Assembly (NCBI RefSeq): GCF_000090795.2
Contig: NW_003546424.1
Coordinates: forward strand, 8,097 to 72,096
Direction of reading: 5' to 3'
DNA length: 64,000 bases
DNA from: Amphimedon queenslandica
Lineage: Eukaryota; Porifera; Demospongiae; Haplosclerida; Niphatidae
Notes under the pieces: model-generated
Database searches by the model: none
What the model was told of the DNA's origin: nothing
The model's input: the letters and a program-made list of their open reading frames with translations, nothing else
Position numbers and translations under genes: made by a program
Shown: positions 47,185 through 58,900 of the stretch, piece by piece
Layout of the letters: each line of letters begins with the position of its first letter
How positions within the stretch are numbered: position 1 is the stretch's first letter

Positions 47185-48988
47185 TTACTTGTGTTTGCTG
47201 TTCTCAAGGTGCTTTAAAGATGCCAGCATTGTCTCAATCCATGTCACAGTAGTGCAGAGATCAGTCGTATAAGTAAAGTCATCATGTCTGAGGCTTTTCT
47301 CAAATTCTTTTGTCATTTCATTCAGTGTCATATAGTTATTTTCGCGCTACAAGAAAAATAGAAATACATTTATATATTAAATACTAATGATTAAAAATAC
47401 ATTCTTAGCAAAGGCATGTATACTACAAGTACAAGGGGGGGATTTGTTAATAATTCTGTTACATCTTGGCATGTAAACAGTGATGAATGGAATTACTATT
47501 GGCAGTGTAGTTCAGCATACCGATTACTACAAATAGTAAATTTAATAATACCTTTAAAGAAGTCCCCCTATTACATTACCAATGTCACTCACTTGCTTCT
47601 TAAGCATCTCCATAACATCTTTGTGCTGCTTGTCAATTACTGCTTTTTTCTTACTCTATGTTCATCAAAAATCATCATTAATATTGTTCATTAGCATAAT
47701 TATTTATGTACAGTACTATTATTATTTAGTACCTGGATGAGTGCTCTTTTTTCTGTCATTTTTTGTGCTTTGAATTTCGTCGTAGTTAGATGAATATTCT
47801 GTAATTAAAAAATTAAAATAAGACTTGCTCTCTTTACTCTCCCCTCTCTCCCTCTTATTCTCACTGCTATGAGGACACCAACAAATAGATTAGTGAAAAT
47901 GTAGTGACCGAGAAAGATGAAGATGACGGTGAATATCTCACTACCTACAAAACCGTGAGCTGTCAGTTCTTTCTGGATAGGAAGCCACCCATCAACCTAT
48001 ATGAATGCAGTTCACAAGAATGGTGCAATTATTATACCATCTAGAAACAGTATTACATCAGTAATTGCATGTATTGAATGTTATTTTGAAATAGAATAAT
48101 TCAATTTGTGAAGTATGTATACTTCTGTACTCACGGTCATATAAGTAAACAATGTCAAAAGGGACCGTCCCAAGTTCCCCCAGTTTGTTTCGTCTCCGTT
48201 TGTCTCATAGCCAAACAGGTAGTAGCCAATAAGAGCGAATATGAACATGAAAGTCAAGAGGAGGAGGAGGAGATTGAAAGCAAAACTTTTGATGGTTTTT
48301 ACGAGAGACTTGACTAGTAACTGAAGACCTTGGGAGAGCGAGATGAGACGAAGAGTCCTCAAAGGTATCAGAGCTAAAAATTAAAAATAAATTTTTTTCA
48401 TTATATTTATATATTTAATTAAATAAATTATAATTTATTTTAAAATTACCTTTAACTACTTGTAGGAGAGCAAGTTCATTTTGTCCAAGATTCAAGTACA
48501 GAAATATCGAATCGATTATTGCAATGATGAATATGATAAAATCAAATATGTTGTAATAGCTCTTCCAGTAGCCGAGAGGCTCTGCATAAAGTTTGATGAG
48601 AAATTCCATCAGATAAATACCTAAAAATATTTGATTCGTCAACAGGAAGAAGAGGGGAATGGTGTCTTTGAGGTAGCTGGTTTCCATGGAAATCGTCGTA
48701 GCGTTGAGGAATATTATGACCATTATAAACCAGTTAAAAGCAGAGCTCTATAAAATGTCAAATTATGCATACATTTTCACAAAATTACTTTGACAGTTAA
48801 GATGACAAACTGGCGGAACTCAGTTGCATATCTTTTCAGTGTTGCCTTTATTTTGTTCTCTTGCTTTTCTTCAATCCTTTATTTATTAGTTATTATTATT
48901 ATATCAATATTATTGATGAAACTTACTCATAAGAAGCTAATGATTCAGTCTCTGGCGGTCTAATAGTGTTCATTCTAGTATTCATCAT
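47185..48988 (-). CDS. CATSPER3: Sperm cation channel subunit CatSper3
   Basis: Single-repeat six-helix voltage-gated channel, spliced. ATG at 48988 (MMNTRMNTIRPPETESLASY). Next FRQFVILTVK; S1-S3 on 48424-48746 (FNWFIMVIIFLNATTI, FFLLTNQIFLGIYLMEFLIK, YYNIFDFIIFIIAIIDSIF). S4 has few charges (KALIPLRTLRLISL), then S5 and the pore with the filter TVDGW, the T/SxDxW signature of CatSper channels, and S6 FLGHYIFTNLFVGVLIA. The C-terminal coiled coil and the tail with LNEMTKEFEKSLRHDDF resemble human CATSPER3 (FSELVENFKKTLSHTDP). CatSper is a heterotetramer of CATSPER1-4 in the flagellar membrane that carries Ca2+ for sperm motility. The start lies 189 bp from the divergent multi-membrane gene. 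Confidence 0.9.
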
Positions 48989-49177
48989 GATTGCAGCTGC
49001 AACCTGCAAGTAACTGTAAAACTACGGATACTAATGCCTACTAGTGTAAAATACGGAAACCACGTGCTATCATGCTTTCAGAGTAACCCTTCCCATCCCC
49101 TTTGGTGGCCCATAGATATTATAACAGGTCCTTGCAATTTCGGCGGGCAATCAATCTATGTTGTGTGCAGTGCAAAA

Positions 49178-51121
49178 ATGCTTTACAAAGCCGTTTGTTT
49201 CCTGCTACTAGTGTCTTTAGTTAATGCTCCTGAAATCAATGAATGTGATGTATCAGATGCAATGCTCTGTCCTTTGTCTTTAAGTATCTACCCTGAGAAC
49301 TTGCCTTTGCAATGTTTTGAATGTTCATCTCTGCCGGCTCAACCCAATCCAACCTGTTTATGTGAGTATCTACAGTTTAAAGCAAATGTCACAGATTGCA
49401 ATAACAAAACAATAGAGTGGAAAAATGACTTAGATGTATGTATTGATGGTTTTTGTCAAACAGTTGCTGTTAGATCAGTACGCAACAATGGCCCACAAAC
49501 CTCTTATGAGTTGTTAACATGCCTTACTGAAACAGCTACTGTTGAAATGTCTGTGAAAACAACTGGATTTATAAATGCTAGTACTAATGTAGATTTAAAT
49601 GTTACAGTAGAATGTGACAGTAGAGTGTGCAGTGCCGATCAGAAATATTGCCCTTTTATTGATAATGCTGATATCAAAAAAAATAATACTTGCATTGACA
49701 ATGAAACTATGCAACTGTGTGCTGATTGTCCAGTAGGCAGTGGAGTTCCCATCAACATAATCAATACGTGTGTCCAGTGTGAAAATTATCTCTCAGATTT
49801 ATTGTATTTTGTGCTGATAGAAATAGCACCGATAACAATCATAACTTTACTATTAATAGTATTGAATATACAAATCACAGATGGCTTTCTTCATGGCATA
49901 GTATTCTACTCTCAAATAGTATCTCTTTTCTATTTTGATGATCCCATCGGAAAATATCAATATATGTTGGAGGAAAAATTCTATCTAATACCATTACTGC
50001 CATTTAGCATTTTCAATCTAAATTTTATGCCTTTTCTTTTCAACTATCCATTGTGCATTGTACCTCAGATGTCACCTCTTTCAGTAATTTTCTTTTGGTA
50101 TGTGATAGGATTCTATCCATTGCTCCTCCTCCTCTTATTCTATGTTTGGATAACATTGTATGATAAAGGTTACAAGTGTGTAGTATTTATTACTAGACCA
50201 TTTCATCGTTGCATGGCTCGTTTCTGGAATATGACTGGCATTGAACCATCTTTTACTCACTTTATAGCATCAATATATATACTCTGTTTCACTAAGTTAG
50301 CTTCCATTTCTTTTAAGATATTACGTTTTAATTCTGAAAATGGTAATGCTCTTTTCTTTTATGATGCAAAGCAAAAATACTTCGAAAATTTTCATATAGC
50401 GGCTGGTTTATTTGCTATCCTTGTTCTACTACTTGTAATACTCCTACCAACACTTTACATACAGTTTTATCCATTTAAATGGTTTCATAAGATGTTGAAT
50501 TGCTTACATTTGAGGAACCAGCTACTACTATCACTGGGTGATGTGTTTACTGGACCTTACAAGAATGGTTCTGAGAAAACAAGAGCAGATTATCGCTACT
50601 TTGCTGGATTTTATCTTTTTGCAAGAGTCCTATGTCAGAATTTTATATTTTTAGAAGCAACCCTAACTCTTAGACCAGCTCTTTTCACTCTATTGGGAGC
50701 AATGATCTTGATACTTCGTCCTTTCAAAATTACTTATCAAAATATCTCTGAATTTATAGTTTTATTGTTTTTGATATTATTAAGTGCAGCTTATTATGTG
50801 ACTGAGATCCAAATATTTGTATCACTTGTGTTTAGTGGAGTTATTTTTAATACAGCTATTGCTTTGATTGTGTATAGACTGATATCTATTCACAATCATT
50901 ACTGTAAGCAATACAAAGGAACCCCAGCCCCACAAATGGATAGAGAGCCAGATGATGACCAGCTTATAATTGAAGATGAATGGAATCCTGATCGAATTGA
51001 GAATCCACAAGAATATGATGAACAACATGTTCCTGTTGTAGTATCTCTAGAAGATCATTGCAATACTCAAGATACTAACGCTGCTACATATGGTAGCATT
51101 AGACAGGACACTTTAGTTTGA
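49178..51121 (+). CDS. Cys-rich multi-pass membrane protein, unknown function
   Basis: Intronless gene of 647 residues if started at 49178. That ATG has a good context (AAAAATG) and opens with a textbook signal peptide (MLYKAVCFLLLVSLVNA); the reading frame itself extends back to 49034. Residues about 20-215 are an extracellular region with many cysteines and N-glycosylation sites. It ends in CADCPVGSG...CVQCENYLSDLLYF, a Cys motif just before the first membrane helix. About eight to nine helices follow, including FVLIEIAPITIITLLLIVLNI, VIFFWYVIGFYPLLLLLLF and AGLFAILVLLLVILLPTLY. The cytoplasmic tail is acidic (EPDDDQLIIEDEWNPD). This architecture belongs to a large invertebrate/choanozoan family I recall only as hypothetical proteins. 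It is lodged between CATSPER3 and IFT46. Confidence 0.85.
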   Translation: MLYKAVCFLLLVSLVNAPEINECDVSDAMLCPLSLSIYPENLPLQCFECSSLPAQPNPTCLCEYLQFKANVTDCNNKTIEWKNDLDVCIDGFCQTVAVRSVRNNGPQTSYELLTCLTETATVEMSVKTTGFINASTNVDLNVTVECDSRVCSADQKYCPFIDNADIKKNNTCIDNETMQLCADCPVGSGVPINIINTCVQCENYLSDLLYFVLIEIAPITIITLLLIVLNIQITDGFLHGIVFYSQIVSLFYFDDPIGKYQYMLEEKFYLIPLLPFSIFNLNFMPFLFNYPLCIVPQMSPLSVIFFWYVIGFYPLLLLLLFYVWITLYDKGYKCVVFITRPFHRCMARFWNMTGIEPSFTHFIASIYILCFTKLASISFKILRFNSENGNALFFYDAKQKYFENFHIAAGLFAILVLLLVILLPTLYIQFYPFKWFHKMLNCLHLRNQLLLSLGDVFTGPYKNGSEKTRADYRYFAGFYLFARVLCQNFIFLEATLTLRPALFTLLGAMILILRPFKITYQNISEFIVLLFLILLSAAYYVTEIQIFVSLVFSGVIFNTAIALIVYRLISIHNHYCKQYKGTPAPQMDREPDDDQLIIEDEWNPDRIENPQEYDEQHVPVVVSLEDHCNTQDTNAATYGSIRQDTLV

Positions 51122-51231
51122 TAAATTGACCATTATTGTGCAATTTTTTATTGTGCAATTTTTTTTACTTTGCACTTGCTATTGTTTGCAATTTTTTATG
51201 ATTATTGTTGTTGTTGATTTTAAATGTGCAT

Positions 51232-52704
51232 TCATGTAGGTGGTATATAGTTAGTGAAATGCTGTGAGTTTTTAAATTCCATGAAGAGAGAGAAGAGGAC
51301 ATGAAGCGAATGGATTCTGTTTCCACGCACTGGAATATCAAGCAAACCTATCAAAAATAACAAAGGAATAATAAATATTTATAATCTGCACTGACATACC
51401 ACACATTATGTCTACAAATTCCTCTAGATTACAATCAAGCTCAGCATTAGGTAGGCCAACCTTCAAGTAATAAAATACATAATATCATTATAATCATTTC
51501 AAAAATTGTGCGTGTCACCCACTTCTTTTAAAGATTCTACAAAATCTGAAGGCCATTCTTGCATCAGTGTTTCAATGTCAGGCATATTTCTATTATAAAT
51601 ATATTATAGTGTAATTATATGCAGCAATGAAAGCAAATCAACCTTGTATAATGAACATTAGTGGCTGGTTTTTGTCTGTGTAGCTCCCTGTGGAAAAGAA
51701 GAAAGAGTTGCTTACATGTAAAAATGAGAAACCTTTCTCTGTCTCACTTGATATTTTCTATCCAACTGTCTAGTGTCTTGCTTTCTGCTTCTGGGTTTTT
51801 GATATTATGCACAGGCTGAATAATAATAATGATATTTATTTATTATTAATTTCATTTATTAGTCTTACTGCTGGTTTTTCCAGTGACTGCTTTGCATGTG
51901 TCCTCAATTGTAAGTCTAAGACATGTGGATCTGATTGTTTGGTTGAAGGCTCATCAAGTACAGTCAATCCCAATCGGTCACCAGCTCCATCAGGCCTTGT
52001 TACCTAAAATAAGAGCTACCATAATACATAGAACTATTATGATCAAAGGCTGACTTTAATGAAAGCATCAATGTCTCCAATGGCAGGTATGTACTCCGGT
52101 ACAAAGGGAATCAGACGACAGTCAAGATTAATGTTTTGAGGAGTGTATCTGGATATGTGCTTAAAGAGCTCTCTGATCTCAGGAGAAACTTGTAAATTTT
52201 CATATTCATTTGGATCATAGCCACTATAATAGAAGGGAGAGAGAGAGAGGGAAAGTGAGTTTTAATATGGACATATGTGTACATGATGTAATTAAAGTTA
52301 ACATACCCAGTCAATGTTTGTTGTATTCCTCCATTATCTTGCTCCTCCTCGCTCTCCTCTTCCTCGTTGGTCTCTTCATCTTCTTCCTCATCCTCATACA
52401 TCATGCCTGATGCCTGCGGGACACTACCATCCCTTGGATATTCCACCCCTCCATCCTCTTCCTCTTCTATTCCTACTTGGAACTGAAACATGATGGAGTC
52501 TGTGATTGATTGGTCTAACCTGACTGTGGCTTTGACATCCTGGGGGTTGGATTTGTACTCACTACTTCTTCAGCGTCGCTTACTTCAACGCTCTCGTCGT
52601 AAGGCTGGTTCTGTAGCAGCTTAACCTGCCAAGAGACTAAAGTTATTGGCTTGTTTGTGTGCGCTGGAGGGAGGCGAAACCACACTTACCTTTCCTGGGT
52701 CCAT
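51232..52704 (-). CDS. IFT46: Intraflagellar transport protein 46
   Basis: Complete spliced gene. Short first exon 52690-52704 (MDPGK), then VKLLQNQPYDESVEVSDAEE, an acidic exon 52308-52482 (DEEEDEETNEEEESEEE), then GYDPNEYENLQVSPEIRELF, HISRYTPQNINLDCRLIPFI and PEYIPAIGDIDAFIKVTRPD. Further exons carry LTVLDEPSTKQSDP, TLDSWIENI, PATNVHYTR, MPDIETLMQEWPSDF, NLEEFVDIMCG, and the last exon LLDIPVRGNRIHSLHVLFSL to the stop at 51232. The match to IFT46 is near-continuous. IFT46 is a core IFT-B subunit that carries outer-arm dynein into cilia. It is divergent from an axonemal dynein heavy-chain gene 197 bp away. Confidence 0.96.
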
Positions 52705-52719
52705 ATTTATTAGCCACTG

Positions 52720-52838
52720 GTTGTCATGGAAACTATCAGTAAGACCCGCCCACAAATAGCATCACGTGATCTCTGGTTTAGGTAGTTATTAATGATTAAC
52801 TAGACCTAGTCACGTGATTTGTCGTTGCCGTTGGTAAC
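52720..52838. promoter_or_regulatory. Divergent promoter with two X-box-type RFX sites
   Basis: GTTGCCGTTGGTAAC at 52824-52838 is a perfect X-box (GTNRCC-N3-RGYAAC). A degenerate one, GTTGTCATGGAAAC (two mismatches), lies at 52720-52733, 16 bp above the IFT46 ATG. Both are within the 197 bp between IFT46 and the dynein gene. Confidence 0.8.
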
Positions 52839-52901
52839 CATATCGAATAACTGAATGAGGTGCATGGTCCCATTGGTCTGCAAAAGGAGGAGCTGTAGAT
52901 A

Positions 52902-55900
52902 ATGGAGGTGGATGAGAGACTTAGGTGGCTTGAGTCGCGTGTAAATTCCTCTCTTCGTCCAAAAGGCGAGAAGTTGAGGACTTTCTTTGCAGACAGTGAT
53001 AACAGGTTATAAAAACAGAAGCTGAAGGCATGCCCATACTCACAGTATTCCATTCCAGGTTAAGGTTTCTTGATTTCTGTAATAACAGTGAGACACGTCA
53101 TCTTTTCGTCCACCTCCCCACCGAGTCAGAGGAAAGTACAGGTGCATGTACTCTCCGAGTATCGCCACACCCTCCAGACTCCATTCACACTAAAGCGCTG
53201 TTCTTCATAAAGAACACTCACACCTCGCGTCTCAATAAAGAAACTATAGGGAACGAGGTTGTATGCAGCGAGTGCTCAGAGGATCCAATTGAGCATCTTG
53301 AGCTGGTACTGAGGGAGGTGTATCTTCCATTACTGGCAGAGCAGAAGGAAGGAGCTGCTGCTTCATCTGCTGCTTCTGCTCAAGGAATATCACCAGAAAG
53401 AATAATGGACATATTGCACAGAATGATCAGTAATATACAGGTACATAAATAAAATTAATATAATGATGATGCATCAAGTATTATTGTTAATGATTATATA
53501 CTCTTTAGATAATAGCCCTTTTCACACTAGAGTGGTTTCGAATTAATGCGCATCAATCTGCATTTGTCAGGCCCCGCCTGACTACATCATTCTCCGCCTG
53601 ACTACATCATTCTCTCACTCGACCTCCTTGAGGTGATTGTGTGAAGTGATGCAGTACGATCATTGTAAACCTATGGCAATAAGAACACAAAATGATACAT
53701 AATTCAGCTGCTAGTGTGAACAAGATAAATGCGCATTATTTCAGCTGTATCAACAAAGTGCTTTAAAAACTGTACAAGTGCGAAAGACCTGCATATACAT
53801 GTACATGCTTAGCTTAAACCAAGAATACTTGCTTATAACCAAGAGTACATTTACTCAATGCATATACATGTATATTAATAGTGTGCATTGTGTTCATTAG
53901 GTCACTCAGGGCCATCTTTCTGGTGATTTGGTCTTACCCATACCATCACTTGATATACTGGTAGAAGGAGCTGCTAGTAGCAATAATGAAAGAAGAGCTG
54001 TTGTGGTACACATCATGGAGTCGTGCGTAATCTCCTGGATGAAACAAGTCAAAGTACGGGCAGTTTAACATACTATAGTAACACATACACAATATGTCAC
54101 TAGTCACTGAATATTCTCCATTGTTTTAGATGGCTATGCATTTCGATCCTAATGGCGCCATTGCAAAGTCAAATGGTAAAATGGCTGGCCCTATCGCTGA
54201 AATTAAAGTGAGTACATGTACATACATGCAGTATGCTGGTATTTCATTTTTATTTCAAACTTTTAAATTTATCTTTTTTTTCCCTAGTATTGGGAGAACA
54301 GATATCAGCAATTGCTATTAGTTCGTAATCAGTTAAACTCAGTTGAAGTGTTACGCATTCTTAACGGACTGGAACATGCAAGATCAACTTATGCTGATGC
54401 ATTCATTGATGTACATAGGGACATGGAAAAGGTGCTTCTCTAATATTTTACTCTTTTTAATTTCTAAAATCTCCTTTCCTTTCTCCTTTATCTCAATCTC
54501 TATTACAGTCAATCATTGATACTGAGCTGTCCTTAATGTACATCAGTACATTAAAGCCATTGTTCCTAAAGTTAGAAGGAGCATTCTCTCCAGACACACT
54601 AACTGATCTGTTTCCATCACTGGTGACAACGCTATCTCTAGTTTGGCAACACTCAAAGTAAAGAAAAAAACATTAATTTACATATTATATGCTACATTAA
54701 AAGCCTGTACACATAGAAATTCCTTTAATATGCATAATGTACATGTACATTCACTATTATTATACATGTAGGTTTTTATGTGAAACTTTTATCAATAGTA
54801 TTATAGTTTTATTTGTCATTCATTTGCCTATACAGGGTTTATGCTCAGAGTGCTCACTTCAGTCGTCTTCTGCGACTAATATCTAACAAGCTAGCATTGA
54901 AAGCTAAGGATATAGTAGGAGTGGATCCTCTGGAGAACCCAATAGAGTCCTGCGTCTGCATTAGACAAGCATTGAGGATATGCTCTGCATTCAGAGGATA
55001 TTATTTGGACAGGAGGGACGTAGCTGAGAGAGTGATCGGACAGAATAAGGACAGGCTGAACCAGATACAGCAAGAGTCAATTCATCAAACACGTAGCAAA
55101 GAGAGGTAGTTTTATATACTTGCATACCTTTTGAAATCTTTCTTTTATTCTCTTTCTCTTTAGTACATGTACTTTTGATCAGGACTCTGCAGTTGGTGAT
55201 TCCAGTATTGTTAGTTTCTCTAGACAAGGACATCATTGTAAGTATAACATAAAATGATAATAATTATAAAATGAAAGACATACAAAATGTAATAATACTT
55301 TTATTTTTTAATTGCTTTACCAGCAATAGACTATCCCTTGTGTTCATGGCCGCCACGCAATTCTCCAGTGTTCACTAGTCTTAACAGTACACTGGAGAGA
55401 TGCAACGATCTACTGGAACTGGTACAAACCATGGAGCACTTCAGGTATACTTATAAATATTATTATATATTGAGAGGGCTCTAAATCCATTAATTCTTAT
55501 TGTATATATTCTATATTTAGTGAGTTGGCGCTAGTTGCTGCTCAGGGAAGCAGTGAGGGTAAAGATCCAATACTGATTGATGTGTATCATCAGTTTCAAG
55601 TAACACTGGACCACTTTAGGAAGTCAACTAAAGTAGGTTGTCACTCCAGTTTACATTACTAGAAATACCACGGTTGCATTTATTTGTACATTATTGAATT
55701 AACGCGATTGTGCTCTTTGCATATGTATATAGGATCTTATGAGTCTTGAAGAGGTTGGATTTGAGAAGAGTTTCTTTGTATTTAGATCATCAGTAAAAGT
55801 AATGAATATATGTAAATAGATACATGTACATGTATGTATTACTATTACACATTAGGAGTTGGAGGGTCGGTTGTCTCAAGTCCTGTTCTGCTATTTTGAT

Positions 55901-58900
55901 GATTGTTTGTTGTTGGAGCCATCACTAAGACTACTGGAATCATTTCAAGGACTTATATCAAGAGAAAGCATTCAAGTAAGGAAGGAGAAAGAGAGAGAGA
56001 GAGAGTATATTTAAAACAATAGCACTGTGGAACCTCTATTAAATGAACAGTCTATACAGTATGGATTGTAATTGGTGCATTAAGTTCTACAATGGAGGTG
56101 TCTGCTATAGAGAGCATTAACATTATTTTTAGTATTTTAAGTTTTATTTCACATGCTCTTTTTCATGCATTCTATATAGTCTGTACTGAGTCCTAAGCTT
56201 GAGGCAATCATTGATACCATTCAAGCTGACGTCACTCAAATAAAAGATTGCATGACGTCTTTTGTCACCGATCCTCCCCTCATTCCCAACACTCCAGCCA
56301 CGCCCTCAAAGTTGCTATGGTTACGGGCTCTGAGGGAGCGTATGGACGTCCCAATAGAGAGAGTAAGAGAAGCTGCTCCGTATCTACTGCATGGAGAGAA
56401 AGGATTCCTGCTGAGACACGCTCATAGTAAAATAATAAAAGCAATAGAACAGTAAGAATGAAGAGAGAGAGAGAGAGAGAGGAGGGAGGGAGAGAGAGAG
56501 AAAGGGTGAGAAAGAGATATGTGTACATATACATGTATGTATATTCAAGTGTACTTATAAAGATTACTTAAGTATTATGAATAATGTGTGGGCATTTTTA
56601 GGCAATGGAACAGTGTTGTGTCTTCATGGAAGAAATCAATACCAGAAAGCATTGACAATGCACTATTATGCACCTTATTGAAACAAGTAAGTAATGTACA
56701 TGTACATACGTGTATCACTGTAGTTGCATATAATGCATTCATTGATGATTGATTTCATTTTAAGGATAAATCATCTGGTGAGCTTCAAGTCAACTTCAGC
56801 CTATCACTGGAGAAAGTATTAAGAGAGCTCCACTATATGAGGGGGCCATTGCTATCAGTCCCTGTACCTCAAGTAATAAAGTAAGAGCTGTTCTCCATGA
56901 GAGGGTTAGAGCAGCTGGAGTAGCTGTTACCATCTTGTCATGTACTGTAGCCAGAGTGTACTGTAGCTATTGTATTTGTGCATTCCTTTGGACATCACAC
57001 CCACACCCCCTGCTATGCAAGTGTGCCCCATGATGATATGAAGATGTTTTTATGGTTTATAAGCACAGTTTTTATGTAATGCAAAGCTGTAATGGTTACA
57101 TTGTAAGTCTCTGAGAGAAAAGAATTTTTGGATGGGATGAAAGTCCCTACATGTTATTGATGTTTATTGTTTAATACTTTTCTTTAACCTTTTATGTTTT
57201 AATTATTTTAATGTACAATGTATAATGATAGACAAAGAAGAAGGTTTATGAACCATAATCTCCTTGTCTCTCTTAGTTCTCTATCAGTGACACTCTCACC
57301 ACACACTCTCCACCAGTACAGGGTTAGCCTTGAGGTCTACATGAGGCAGTACAACTCAATGCAGGAGACGCTCGACACTGTTCATAAAGGACTCTTCCAG
57401 CAAAAACTGTCACTACTTGATAAAGTAAGAACAATTCTATGATATTGACTTTAATTATATTTCTATGCTTTTTATGATTATGTATTATGTATCCAAAGCT
57501 GAAATTTTATTCAAAAAATAAAATGTGATTACTGATTAGCCGTATAGCAAAAACTAAGCCTCAGAATAATTTTCCCTTATTTATACAGTGTAATGTGAAT
57601 GTTGTATTTATTGATGATTCTCTCATTCCAGTTGTTAGAGGAAGGATTGGGTCAATTGAACTGGCTCAGTGTTGAAGTCCCTGATTTCTTAGCTAAACTG
57701 AAGGCCAGCCTACAGACTGATCTCCTCCCTGCTGTCCAGTGTGTTCTTCAACAAACCGACAGGATTAGAAGTATCACTGGATCATGGACCGACCTAGTGA
57801 CACTGGACATGTTTAGAGACACTGAGAGAAGCAGCCTTGATCTATTAGCTAATATGTACAGGTAATAGCAGCCAGCTTATGCACATGATTATAATGTTCA
57901 CTATAAGTACATATACATATACATGTACATATATAAATTCTTATTTTACACTTGTATTTTCATATACATGTACATGTACATATGTTGGTGAATTTGACTG
58001 CTTATTGTTACATAGTGAATTGGTTGAGATAGCAAAGAGAGTCCTATGCTCCTCTATGATACAGATTGAAGGATTATTTAAGAAGGCATATCAAGTAATG
58101 ATCACTATGCATGTACATGTACATGTACATGTACATGTACATGTAATATGTATTTTAAATTTCTCTCTTTAGCGTGTTGAGGTTAGCTGGGATTCCCCTG
58201 CATGGTCTGGCTATCTGTATTATCTTGATTGTTTGGTTGTGAAAGGACTAAAGCAAATGATCCTTCATTCAATGAATACACTGATATCAAGGGCACAGAA
58301 ATATGAACAAGTATAACAATAATAATAACAAAACTAGACTAAAAGAACAATCTCTCTTTTATCCCTCCCTTTCTATTTCCTATTCCCTTTTCCTTTCATA
58401 TCTTTCTTTTCTTCTTTCTACCTCCATCTCTCCCTCTCTTTCATCAGGGTGGTTCCATTCCTCCAATGGTTACTGTATCTTTGGAATTATACGAGAAGGA
58501 CATAGAGTTCTCTCCTCCTCTTTCCGCTCGCTCCTCTCTCCCCTCTGTCCCAGAGAGGATCAAACAATACCTTGAAGGGTTTGTGTCCCTTAGTAAGAGC
58601 CTACACTCAAGATTATACCCACTATCAACTGAGGTGAGAATCGTAATAAGCACATGTACATGTAGCTGTATTTTATTATTGAAAAATTGCATTTAAATGT
58701 ACTTAATGTACATTATGTACACAGAGTTATTATCAGCTGATGAGTTCTGATCCTGAGGTATTGGGTAACTTGCAAAAGATAACAGCTCATGTAGAGACCA
58801 GTGCTAGACAGTGCCAGGTATAGTAACACATACATGTACATGTACATACATTATTATATTTAACATTTTTTATTTTTTATTTTTTGCAGTCTCTTCGTAA

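Noticed and set aside
48976-49000. Palindrome TTGCAGCTGCAA near the CATSPER3 start as an RFX site
   Set aside because: Lacks the GTNRCC/RGYAAC core; an E-box-like CAGCTG at most.
49034-49177. Upstream start for the multi-membrane protein
   Set aside because: The extra 48 residues do not look like a leader; the ATG at 49178 opens with a clean signal peptide.
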